Source of the DNA: Brevundimonas sp. UBA986
Lineage (GTDB): Bacteria > Pseudomonadota > Alphaproteobacteria > Caulobacterales > Caulobacteraceae
Assembly: GCA_002292165.1 (NCBI GenBank)
Contig: DBBK01000138.1
Coordinates: 8,365 to 23,801 of the forward strand
Reading direction: 5' to 3'
DNA: 15,437 bases
Positions 6,968 through 14,334 of the stretch are shown one piece after another. How positions within the stretch are numbered: the first letter of the stretch is position 1; each line of letters opens with the position of its first letter. A model generated the notes under the pieces. It was not told the DNA's origin. It saw only the letters and a program-made list of their open reading frames with translations, and ran no database searches. The translations under genes were made by a program, and so were the position numbers.

Positions 6968-8280
6968 CCCTCGCCCTGTTCGGCTTCGCGATGGTCGGCG
7001 TCTTCATGGCGCTGATCCTGACGAAACGTCTGTCCGCCATCGCGGCCCTGATCCTGGTGCCCCTGATCTTCGGCGTGATCGCCGGCTTCGCTCCCGACCT
7101 GGGCGGCATGATCATCAAGGGGGTGATCCAGGTCGCGCCGACCGCCCTGATGCTGGTCTTCGCCATCCTCTACTTCGGCATCATGATCGACGCGGGGCTG
7201 TTCGATCCCCTCGTCAATCTGGTGCTCAAACTGGTTGGGACGGATCCGATCCGCATCGCCGTCGGAACCGTGATCCTGGCCACCGTCGTCTCCCTGGACG
7301 GCGACGCAGTGACGACGGCTCTGGTCACGACCTCCGCCCTGCTGCCCGTCTACCGCCGCGTCGGCATGCGGACCCTGACGCTCGGCGCCCTCTTGCTGAT
7401 GTCCAACAGCGTGATGAACCTCCTGCCCTGGGGCGGGCCCGCAGCGCGGGTCACCAGCGCGCTTCACCTCGACATCGGCCAGGTCTTCCTGCCGCTCATT
7501 CCGGTCATGCTGGTCGGTGTCGTCGCCACCCTCGGCTTCGCCGTGATGCTGGGGCGGGCCGAACGGAAACGGCTGGCAGGCCGCGAGCCCCTACTGTCCG
7601 GCGGCCCGGTGGCCCCGGCCTTCGCGGAAGGTTCCGACCGGCCTGAACGGCGCCCGCGCCTGATCCTCGTCAACCTGGCCCTGACGCTCGCCCTCGTTGC
7701 GGGTCTGGCGACAGGGATAGCCCCGCTGCCGGTCGTCATGATGGTCGCCTTCGCCCTGGCCGTGACGATCAACTACCCCCGGCTCAGCGAACAGCGCGAA
7801 CGCGTCAGCAGCCATGCGGACAATATCGCCAACATCGTCGCCCTGATCCTGTCGGCCGGCGCCTTCACCGGCATCCTCAACGGCACAGGCATGGTGGACG
7901 CCATGGCCCACGCCCTGATCAGCGTCATTCCCCCGTCCGTAGGGCCGTACATGGCGCCGATCACCGCCCTGGCCAGCATGCCCCTGACCTTCTTCATGTC
8001 GAACGACGCCTACTATTTCGGCATCGTTCCGGTCGTGGCCCAGACCGCCGCCGGGTTCGGTATCGATCCGGCCGCGATCGCCCGGGCCTCGCTGATGGGC
8101 GGCGCTGTCCACTATATGAGCCCCCTGGTCGCCGGCCTCTATCTGCTGGCGGCCCTGCTCGAGGTCGAGATGGCCGACATGCAGAAATTCATCCTGCCCA
8201 AGGCGATCGGCCTGTGCCTGATCATGATCGTGGGCGGGCTGCTCTTCGGCGCCTTCCCGCTTGTGGCCGCCGCTCTGTAG
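6964..8280 (+). CDS. CitMHS-family (citrate-metal:H+ symporter type) transporter
   Basis: This 438-residue integral inner-membrane protein has roughly a dozen hydrophobic segments across its length. It is assigned to the CitMHS family, whose known members import citrate complexed with Mg2+ or Ca2+ together with protons. Recognisable features are the N-terminal MTLALFGFAMVGVFM helix, the VSLDGDAVTTALVTT loop with acidic residues D112 and D114, and FFMSNDAYYFGIVPV (around N347-D348) in the C-terminal half. The two halves are joined by a charged cytoplasmic linker at about residues 197-235. It is translationally coupled to DUF4387 through a 4-base overlap. In this operon it probably brings a polar di- or tricarboxylate or related acid into the cytoplasm for the AtuA pair and the CoA ligase; citrate itself would not need a CoA ligase of this kind (inference). 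Confidence 0.9.
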   Translation: MTLALFGFAMVGVFMALILTKRLSAIAALILVPLIFGVIAGFAPDLGGMIIKGVIQVAPTALMLVFAILYFGIMIDAGLFDPLVNLVLKLVGTDPIRIAVGTVILATVVSLDGDAVTTALVTTSALLPVYRRVGMRTLTLGALLLMSNSVMNLLPWGGPAARVTSALHLDIGQVFLPLIPVMLVGVVATLGFAVMLGRAERKRLAGREPLLSGGPVAPAFAEGSDRPERRPRLILVNLALTLALVAGLATGIAPLPVVMMVAFALAVTINYPRLSEQRERVSSHADNIANIVALILSAGAFTGILNGTGMVDAMAHALISVIPPSVGPYMAPITALASMPLTFFMSNDAYYFGIVPVVAQTAAGFGIDPAAIARASLMGGAVHYMSPLVAGLYLLAALLEVEMADMQKFILPKAIGLCLIMIVGGLLFGAFPLVAAAL

Positions 8281-8301
8281 CGGTCAGGAAGCTGTGATCT
8301 G

Positions 8302-10089
8302 ATGCGCTCCGACAATGCCCCCATCGCCGACGCCGCTCACGCGCGGTCGGTGACCGCCTCCGGCTGGCCGCTCGACATCCCGGGATCGGTCCATGACGGC
8401 CTGACCCGGGCAGCGGCCCGGTTCGGGCCCAACCGGGCGCTGACCTTCCTCATGGAGGCGGATCAGAAGCGGACTCCCCACACCTGGTCCTTCGACGCCT
8501 ACCTCGAAGAGGTCACGGCGGCGGCCAACGCCTTCCACCGGCTGGGGATCGGGCGGCGGGACGTCGTCGCCCTGGTCCTGCCCAATGCACCCGAGACCTT
8601 CTTCTGCCTCTGGGGCGCCCAGACGGCGGGGATCGCCTTCCCGATCAATCCTCTTCTGGAAGCCGGCGGCATCGCTGATCTGCTCCGGGCTTCGCAGGCC
8701 AGGGTGGTGGTCACCGTCGGGCCGATCCCGAAGTCGGACCTCTATCAAAAGGTCGTCGCCGCCATCGCCGGAGCCCCGTCGGTAGAGCATCTCGTGACGG
8801 TCGATCTCGCCCGCTACGTCGGCGGGCTGAAGGCGGTGTTGGCGCGCGTCGCAGGCAGCCAGATTCGCCGCGCCGCGCCCGCGCTTCGATCGGGCGTCGC
8901 CGAGACCGACTATCGCAGGCTCGTGCGCCAGATTCGCACAGATGCCCTGGAGATCGAAACCCCCGCAGTCGCCGCCGACACCGCCTCCCTGTTCGGGACC
9001 GGCGGATCGACCGGCGCGCCGAAACTGGCCAGACGCACCCATGGCAATGAGATCGCCAACGCCTGGATGAGCAACCGCATGCTGGGCGAGGCCTTCGCGC
9101 CCGGAACGGTCATCCTGGCCGGGTTGCCGCTGTTTCACTGCAACGGCGCGATGGCGACGGGCCTGTCGCCCTTCCTGAACGGCGGCGAGGTCTTGCTGAC
9201 GACCCCGCAAGGATATCGGGGCAAGGGCGTCATCAGCGGCTTCTGGCGGCTGATCGAGCGCTATCGCGTCAATGTCTTCAGCGGCGTGCCGACGGTCTTC
9301 TCGACCCTGCTTCAGGTCCCGGTCGACGGCGCGAACATCGCCTCGCTGAAATACGCCTTTTGCGGTTCGGCGCCCATGTCCGCCCAACTGATCGACCAGT
9401 TCGAGGCCGCGACCGGCGTCCTCATTCTGGAGGGCTACGGCCTGACCGAGGCGACCTGTGTGGTTGCGCTGAATCCGGTCGCGGGGGAGCGCAAGCCCGG
9501 CTCCGTCGGACTTCCCCTGCCGTTCCAGCAAGCCCGCGTCGCTCTGGTTGATGACGATGGAAACTGGATCCGCGACGCTGACCCCGGCGAGACCGGCGCG
9601 GTGGTTCTCGCGGGCCCGAACGTCTTCGAAGGCTATGTTTCCGACCACCACAACCAGGGTCTCTGGCTCACCGACGCCGAAGGCGGAAGGTGGCTGAACA
9701 CCGGCGACCTCGGGACCTTCGACGAGGCCGGCTATCTGTGGCTGAAGGGGCGATCCAAGGACATCATCATCCGGGGCGGCCACAACATCGATCCGGCCAT
9801 GATCGAAGACGTCTTCTACGCCCACCCCGCCGTCGCCCTCGCCGCCGCCGTGGGCCGCGCCGACGATCATGCCGGAGAGGTGCCCGTGGTGTTCGTGGAG
9901 CTCAAGCCCGGCGTACAGGCCGACCCGGCGTCACTGATGGCCTTCGCGGAGCCCCGCATCACAGAGCGGGCCGCGCGGCCGAAATCGGTCGAGATCATCG
10001 CCGCCATGCCGGTGACGGCCGTGGGCAAGGTCCACAAGCCGACCCTTCGGGCGCTGCTCGCGACGCAAGCTCCGCAGAGCAAGCCCTAG
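8302..10089 (+). CDS. Acyl-CoA synthetase (AMP-forming, ANL superfamily)
   Basis: The 595-residue enzyme activates a carboxylic acid with ATP to an acyl-adenylate and then an acyl-CoA. The core motifs are present: the phosphate-binding loop TGGSTGAPK (residues 233-241), GYGLTEAT with T382 and E383, the ATP-ribose aspartate in NTGDLG (D469), the hinge GRSKDIIIRGGHNI (483-496) and the C-terminal catalytic lysine in AVGKVHKPTLR (K576). The N-terminal domain has LPNAPETFFCLWGAQTAGIAFPINP. It has no signal peptide or transmembrane segment. The start is preceded by AGGAAG, and the gene begins 21 bases after the transporter stop, so it is the last member of the operon. The acyl specificity cannot be read from sequence. 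Its presence shows that the compound handled by the locus contains or yields a free carboxylate processed as a CoA thioester. No beta-oxidation or lyase genes follow in this window. Confidence 0.93.
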   Translation: MRSDNAPIADAAHARSVTASGWPLDIPGSVHDGLTRAAARFGPNRALTFLMEADQKRTPHTWSFDAYLEEVTAAANAFHRLGIGRRDVVALVLPNAPETFFCLWGAQTAGIAFPINPLLEAGGIADLLRASQARVVVTVGPIPKSDLYQKVVAAIAGAPSVEHLVTVDLARYVGGLKAVLARVAGSQIRRAAPALRSGVAETDYRRLVRQIRTDALEIETPAVAADTASLFGTGGSTGAPKLARRTHGNEIANAWMSNRMLGEAFAPGTVILAGLPLFHCNGAMATGLSPFLNGGEVLLTTPQGYRGKGVISGFWRLIERYRVNVFSGVPTVFSTLLQVPVDGANIASLKYAFCGSAPMSAQLIDQFEAATGVLILEGYGLTEATCVVALNPVAGERKPGSVGLPLPFQQARVALVDDDGNWIRDADPGETGAVVLAGPNVFEGYVSDHHNQGLWLTDAEGGRWLNTGDLGTFDEAGYLWLKGRSKDIIIRGGHNIDPAMIEDVFYAHPAVALAAAVGRADDHAGEVPVVFVELKPGVQADPASLMAFAEPRITERAARPKSVEIIAAMPVTAVGKVHKPTLRALLATQAPQSKP

Positions 10090-10153
10090 TTTCACATCCC
10101 CGGGGAGACCAGACGGCCTCCCCCTACTCCCACTCGATCCTTCAATAGACCAG

Positions 10154-10183
10154 AAGGCGCTGATTTATCAGCGCCTTTTCTCT
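10154..10183 (+). terminator. Strong intrinsic terminator of the AtuA operon
   Basis: AAGGCGCTGA (10154-10163) and TCAGCGCCTT (10168-10177) form a perfect 10-bp stem with a 4-base loop, followed by TTCTCT. It lies 64 bases after the acyl-CoA synthetase stop. The A-run on the 5' side and U-run on the 3' side could let it work in both directions, so it may also stop transcription coming from the convergent histidine-kinase gene. Confidence 0.9.
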
Positions 10184-10400
10184 CATCCGCGCACCATACC
10201 GCGCGAGCTACCGTCACTTGGACAGCGCTTTTGAATTCATTGGTGAAAATCGACGTAATAAAATTCTAGTGATGTCGCCATCTATCGGCAGGCAACTCTG
10301 CTTCAAGACCAACCAGCACCGCTATGACAAGCGAATAGGTAGTTGGACTATACCGTATCATCAAACCGACAACAGACGCCACTGAAGCCGGTTGATACCG
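10184..10400. other. AT-richer gap between convergent units, no convincing gene
   Basis: Including the tail of the acyl-CoA synthetase unit, about 310 bases separate the two convergent genes. After the terminator, the remaining 217 bases are visibly less GC-rich than the flanks. The only ATG-started frame of note is a 37-codon one at 10272-10385, with no clear ribosome-binding site and no recognisable family. An imperfect inverted pair, CGTATCATCAAACCG near 10354 and CGGTTGATACCG near 10389, lies next to the kinase stop. It might act as a weak hairpin for that transcript. I see no tRNA, insertion-sequence end or other known element. Confidence 0.5.
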
Positions 10401-11729
10401 TCAGTCTCGCTTGGTCGAGTTGTTCAAAGACTCCGACGCCTGCTCCGGAATTGTCACCTCAACACGAAGACCGCCTCCTGGTGAGCGCAAGAACTGCACC
10501 TGTCCCCCATGGGCCTTCACAGTGGCGAGGACGATAGAGAGGCCCAGACCGCTCCCTCCGGAAGGGGCATTCGACGCGCGGAAAAAACGCCGTCCCAAAC
10601 GATGTAGATCCGAGAAGGCCACGCCCGCTCCGTCGTCCTCGACGATCAAGTGGCCGGAAGTCGGGTCGTAACTGATCAGGATTGAAGACTTTGCGTGCGC
10701 CTGTGCGTTGGCGAGCAGATTGGCGGCCGCTGCCCCGAAGCGATCCGGATCCACATTCAGCAGGGCGTCACCTTCGACGATCGACACCCGGGAATCGCCT
10801 TCCGCTCCCGCAAACAGCGATCGGAGCGTCACCCAGCGGCGATCTTCGTCGCTAACCGGCATCTCGTCCTCGCGCGCCAGGGCGAGAAGCCCCGTGACGA
10901 GGCGGGCGGTGCGATCGACAGAGGTCTGAATCTGCTCCAACGCGCGGCTTCGAACGGCAGGGTCCGAAGACGACGCCGCAATCTGCGCCTGGACACGCAG
11001 GCCCGCCAGAGGGGTACGCAACTCGTGCGCGGCGGCGGCCGTGAACTCGGCCTCGCGACGCCGCGCTGCGCCAAGGCGAGACATCAGATCGTTCAGCGCC
11101 AGGGCGAAGGGACGGAGTTCGCGGGCGTCCGGCGATACGTCCAACGCCGTCAGGTCTTCCGCATCCCGTACCGCAAGGCTGCGGGTCATTTGTCGAATAG
11201 GGGCCAGCCCCCGCCCAACCGACCACCAGATCAGCACGCCCAGCGCCAGCAGACCGAGGACCGCCGGACCGATCAAGGCGGTGACGACATTGCCGACCAG
11301 GTGTTCGCGAACGGCCAGATTGTCCCCAACCATCACCCGAAAACCGGCGTCACGATCATGCACCGTATAGACGCGCCAGCGCTCGCCCCGGATCGTGCGC
11401 TCAGAAAATCCGTCGCCCCCTTCCGACAATCGCTCCGCAGGCGCGCTTTGGGACCGACCAATCAGATCGCCTTCCAGTGACCAGATCTGGCAGGAGAGCT
11501 GACGGTCATAGACATCGGCGGCCCCGGTGTCCGGAGCCTGGATCGCCGGGCGCACGCTGCCGGCCTGCATCAAGGACGAAACCATGCGGGCCGACTCCAT
11601 CAGGCGCCGGTCCAGCACCCGTTGCACTTCGGCCCGGGTCTGGATTTCGACCCAGACGACCGCGCCGCCCCAGACCAGGGCGGTCACGAGCGCGAGAGTG
11701 ACGAACAGACGCAGGCGGATCGAGCTCAT
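10401..11729 (-). CDS. Two-component sensor histidine kinase (QseC/PmrB-like)
   Basis: The 442-residue inner-membrane sensor kinase has a first transmembrane helix at about residues 6-28. A periplasmic sensor domain of about 120 residues follows, resembling the 2CSK_N type and containing a single cysteine, C80. The second transmembrane helix is at about 148-170, followed by a HAMP-like linker. The dimerization box AAAAHELRTPLAGLR carries the phospho-accepting H235. The ATP-binding domain has the N-box NLLANAQAH (N341), G1 DDGAGV (365-370) and G2 GGSGLGLS (391-398). All catalytic motifs are intact. The ATG overlaps the response-regulator stop by four bases, so the two are co-translated. The signal is unknown. 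The family includes metal and catecholamine-responsive sensors, and the neighbouring disulfide-reduction genes point to an envelope stress or metal cue (inference). Confidence 0.93.
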   Translation of the reverse strand: MSSIRLRLFVTLALVTALVWGGAVVWVEIQTRAEVQRVLDRRLMESARMVSSLMQAGSVRPAIQAPDTGAADVYDRQLSCQIWSLEGDLIGRSQSAPAERLSEGGDGFSERTIRGERWRVYTVHDRDAGFRVMVGDNLAVREHLVGNVVTALIGPAVLGLLALGVLIWWSVGRGLAPIRQMTRSLAVRDAEDLTALDVSPDARELRPFALALNDLMSRLGAARRREAEFTAAAAHELRTPLAGLRVQAQIAASSSDPAVRSRALEQIQTSVDRTARLVTGLLALAREDEMPVSDEDRRWVTLRSLFAGAEGDSRVSIVEGDALLNVDPDRFGAAAANLLANAQAHAKSSILISYDPTSGHLIVEDDGAGVAFSDLHRLGRRFFRASNAPSGGSGLGLSIVLATVKAHGGQVQFLRSPGGGLRVEVTIPEQASESLNNSTKRD

Positions 11730-12379
11730 TGCAGGGTGTATCCCACGCCGCGCACGGTGCGGATGAAGCCGGCGCCCAACTTGGCCCGAAGATAGTGGAT
11801 GTGCACTTCCACGGCGTTGGAGCCGATCTCCTCCTGCCAGCCGTACAGGCGTTCTTCCAACTGACTGCGCGAGAGGACCTGTGCGGGCCGTTCCATCAGG
11901 GCCTCCAGGATAGCAAACTCACGTCTCGAAAGGGGCAGGTCGCCCTCTTCCCGCCAGGCCAGACGCGACTTGGGATCGATGGTCACCCCGCCGTGGCGCA
12001 AGGCGGGGGTCGAACGTCCGAGCAGGCGACGCCGCACCGCGCGCAATCGCGCGGCCAGCTCGTCGAGATCGAACGGTTTGCCGACATAATCGTCCGCGCC
12101 GGCGTCCAGACCCACTATGCGGTCCCGACTGTCATCGCGCGCCGACAAGACCACCACGCCGACATCCATGTCGCGCTCGCGAACGAAGCGCAGCACCGAG
12201 AGTCCGTCGCCGTCGGGCAGGCCCAGATCCAGCACGACCGCATCAAACGCCGAGCTTTCCAGCGCCGCGAGGGCGTCCTCGACCCGCCCAACGACCTCGA
12301 CCGTCCAGCCACAGGCGCTGAGCCCGACCTGGAGGCCGTCAGCGAGAACGGGATCGTCTTCTATGGCGAGCAATCTCAT
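11726..12379 (-). CDS. OmpR/PhoB-family response regulator (QseB/PmrA-like)
   Basis: This 217-residue DNA-binding response regulator has the usual OmpR-family length. The receiver domain (1-115) has the acidic pair D8 and D9, phospho-acceptor D51 in VVLDLGLPDGDG, S79 at the Thr/Ser switch position and K101 in VGKPFDLDEL. The C-terminal winged helix (about 125-217) contains LPLSRREFAILEALM, RSQLEERLYGW, the recognition helix around NAVEVHIHYLRAKLG, and the wing IRTVRGVGYTL. It is the first gene of the operon, with the kinase following by a 4-base overlap. A perfect PmrA-type box lies 23 bases upstream of its start, so it probably regulates its own operon and the divergent dsbD operon (inference). 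Confidence 0.94.
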   Translation of the reverse strand: MRLLAIEDDPVLADGLQVGLSACGWTVEVVGRVEDALAALESSAFDAVVLDLGLPDGDGLSVLRFVRERDMDVGVVVLSARDDSRDRIVGLDAGADDYVGKPFDLDELAARLRAVRRRLLGRSTPALRHGGVTIDPKSRLAWREEGDLPLSRREFAILEALMERPAQVLSRSQLEERLYGWQEEIGSNAVEVHIHYLRAKLGAGFIRTVRGVGYTLQ

Positions 12380-12402
12380 GCGGTGTGACGTGCAAGCTCC
12401 GG

Positions 12403-12419
12403 CTTAAGCCTGACTTAAG
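12403..12419. promoter_or_regulatory. PmrA/QseB-type box: CTTAAG-N5-CTTAAG
   Basis: CTTAAG at 12403-12408 and again at 12414-12419 form two identical hexamers with an 11-bp repeat period. This matches the described PmrA/BasR box of two YTTAAK hexamers separated by five bases. Because CTTAAG is its own reverse complement, the box reads the same on both strands and can serve either direction. It sits 23 bases upstream of the response-regulator ATG and 22 bases upstream of the preferred dsbD ATG. Binding by the adjacent regulator is inferred from family knowledge. Confidence 0.75.
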
Positions 12420-12441
12420 CTCGCTTGCCGACGAGATGGCC

Positions 12442-14334
12442 ATGAGGTTTTTCCGCCGACTACTGCCCACCGCTCTCGCCGTCCTGTCCTTCGCCCTGCC
12501 GGGTTCGGCCTTGGGTCAGGCTCCGCTTTCGCCTGACAAGGCCTTCGCCCTGACGGTGACGCGTGAGGCTGACGGCGATCTGGCCTTCGCCTGGGACATT
12601 GCGCCTGGCCATTATCTCTATCGTGACCACACCGTCGCCAGCACGCCGGGCGGGAAGGAGTCTCTGCCGCTGGAACTGGCCGCCGGCGAAACCAAGGACG
12701 ATCCGGGCTTCGGCGTCGTCGACGTCTGGCACGACGCGGGTCGCGCGACCCTGTCGGCGCAGACGTTGACGCAGGCCGGCGAGCCGACGTCGGTCAACAT
12801 CACCTATCAGGGCTGCCTCGAAGACTCGATCTGCTACCCGCCGATGACGCGCACCATCGACGTGCCGACCCGGCCGCAGTCCGACGTGGCCGCGCGGGAG
12901 GCCGATGCGCAGACCGCACAGGCCGCGGCCATGCTGGCGATCCAGGCGCCGGGCGCTGCACCCGCGCCCGAGAACGACGAGGGAGCGGCGGCGCCTTCGC
13001 CGGTCGCGTCATCGCCGGCGGTCACGCTGGACGCCAACCCGGGCTTCGTCGATCGCCTGGCGCTGCAGGGCGGGGCGACCTGGGTCCTGCTCGCCTTCTT
13101 CGGTTTCGGCGTGCTGCTGGCCTTCACGCCCTGCGTCTTTCCCATGTATCCGATCCTGGCCGGCGTCATCGGACGCGGCGTGGACGGGCGCGGTACGCGC
13201 CGAGGCCTGATGCTCTCGGTCGCCTATGTGCTGGGCCTTTCCATCGCCTTCGCCCTCCTGGGCGTCGCGGCCGCCTGGTCCGGACAGAACCTGCAGATGG
13301 CGCTCCAGTCGGTTTGGGCCGTCGGCGCTCTGGCTGTCGTCTTCGTCGTTCTCGCCGCCTCCATGTTCGGCGGCTTCGAGTTGCAACTGCCCTCGGCCTG
13401 GACCAGCCGCCTGTCCCGCGACGGCGGCGACGGCCGGCGGTCCCTGCCCTCAGCCGCAGGTCTGGGCTTCGTCTCCGCCCTTATCGTGGGCCCGTGCGTC
13501 ACCGCGCCCCTGGCGGGCGCCCTGCTCTACATCGCCCAGACCGGCGACGTTGGGCTGGGCGCGGCGGCCCTGTTCTTCCTGGGCCTGGGCAAGGGGGTGC
13601 CCTTGATCGTGTTCGGCACGGTCGGCGCGCGCTTCCTGCCCAAGGCCGGGCCGTGGATGGACCGGGTGAAGATGCTGTTCGGCTTCATCTTCCTGGGCAT
13701 GGCCTGGTGGCTGGCCAGCCGCATCCTGCCGCCGACGGCGACGCTCGCTCTCGGCGCGGCGCTGGCGCTCGGTCTGGCGGCGGCTCTCGGCCTGTTCCAG
13801 CCGCTCAGCCCGAACCTGAGAAACGGCGTCGCCCGTGTCGCCGGCCTGGCGGCCGCGACCTGGGGCCTGTTGCTGCTGGTCGGCCTCAGCCTCGGGGCGG
13901 ACGACCCTTGGCGTCCGCTTGAGCCCCTGGCGCGTCCCGCTGGACTAGCAGCCGCCGCGCCGGTCGAAACCGCGGCGGTCGTGCTGGATCAGACGGCGCT
14001 GGACCGCGCCGTCGCCGATGCCGGCGCGCGCAAACGTCCCGCCCTGGTCTATTTCACCGCTGACTGGTGCGTCAGCTGCAAGGTGATCGAGCGGACGGTG
14101 TTCGAGGACCCCGCCGTCATCGCCAGCCTTTCGAACACCGACCTCATCAAGGTCGACGTCACGCGCAGCACGCCCGAGGCGCGCGCGCTTCTTGAGCGGC
14201 ACGGGGTGGTCGGACCGCCGACGATGATCTTCCTTTCGCCCTCGGCGACCGAAGCGCCGGGCAGCCGACTGATCGGAGAGATGTCGGCCCAAGACGTCGC
14301 ATCCGCCCTGCAGAGCGCCGGAGCCGCCGCATGA
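12442..14334 (+). CDS. dsbD: Thiol:disulfide interchange protein DsbD
   Basis: This 630-residue inner-membrane protein carries electrons from cytoplasmic thioredoxin to periplasmic thiol proteins. After a signal peptide (MRFFRRLLPTALAVL... cleaved near ALGQA), the alpha domain carries PGHYLYRDH and the cysteine pair C125/C131 in GCLEDSICYPP. The membrane domain (about 210-490) carries C231 in AFTPCVFPMYP and C352 in IVGPCVTAPLAG. The C-terminal thioredoxin-like gamma domain carries DWCVSCK (C543, C546). All six relay cysteines are present, and the alpha domain looks like DsbD rather than ScsB. The start at 12442 is preferred over in-frame ATGs at 12436 and 12385 because it gives a clean signal peptide and has GAG six bases upstream. 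The 12385 start would also place the PmrA-type box inside the gene. It overlaps the following thioredoxin gene by four bases. Confidence 0.93.
   Translation: MRFFRRLLPTALAVLSFALPGSALGQAPLSPDKAFALTVTREADGDLAFAWDIAPGHYLYRDHTVASTPGGKESLPLELAAGETKDDPGFGVVDVWHDAGRATLSAQTLTQAGEPTSVNITYQGCLEDSICYPPMTRTIDVPTRPQSDVAAREADAQTAQAAAMLAIQAPGAAPAPENDEGAAAPSPVASSPAVTLDANPGFVDRLALQGGATWVLLAFFGFGVLLAFTPCVFPMYPILAGVIGRGVDGRGTRRGLMLSVAYVLGLSIAFALLGVAAAWSGQNLQMALQSVWAVGALAVVFVVLAASMFGGFELQLPSAWTSRLSRDGGDGRRSLPSAAGLGFVSALIVGPCVTAPLAGALLYIAQTGDVGLGAAALFFLGLGKGVPLIVFGTVGARFLPKAGPWMDRVKMLFGFIFLGMAWWLASRILPPTATLALGAALALGLAAALGLFQPLSPNLRNGVARVAGLAAATWGLLLLVGLSLGADDPWRPLEPLARPAGLAAAAPVETAAVVLDQTALDRAVADAGARKRPALVYFTADWCVSCKVIERTVFEDPAVIASLSNTDLIKVDVTRSTPEARALLERHGVVGPPTMIFLSPSATEAPGSRLIGEMSAQDVASALQSAGAAA

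Noticed and set aside
5232..8280. Calling the locus a terpene (citronellol/geraniol) pathway from the AtuA name
   Set aside because: None of the other classical atu genes (geranyl-CoA carboxylase subunits, acyl-CoA dehydrogenases, hydratase) are present, and a CitMHS transporter points to a polar acid.
8284..9870. 528-codon minus-strand frame opposite the acyl-CoA synthetase
   Set aside because: The plus strand has every adenylation motif, while the antisense translation shows no domain and an implausible composition.
10102..10123. GGGGAG...CTCCCC hairpin after the acyl-CoA synthetase stop as the operon terminator
   Set aside because: It has only a 6-bp stem and a 10-base loop, and is followed by C-rich rather than T-rich sequence. 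The hairpin at 10154-10177 is a far better terminator.
10343..10537. 64-codon plus-strand frame running into the kinase gene
   Set aside because: It needs a TTG start without a ribosome-binding site and overlaps the conserved 3' end of the histidine kinase.
12385..12441. Upstream ATG at 12385 as the dsbD start
   Set aside because: It would add 19 charged residues before the signal peptide and place the CTTAAG box inside the coding region. The ATG at 12442 gives a normal signal peptide.
12442..14334. ScsB instead of DsbD
   Set aside because: The alpha domain has the DsbD-like YLYRDH segment and the CxxxxxC pair in GCLEDSICYPP, and its length of about 150 residues is short for ScsB.
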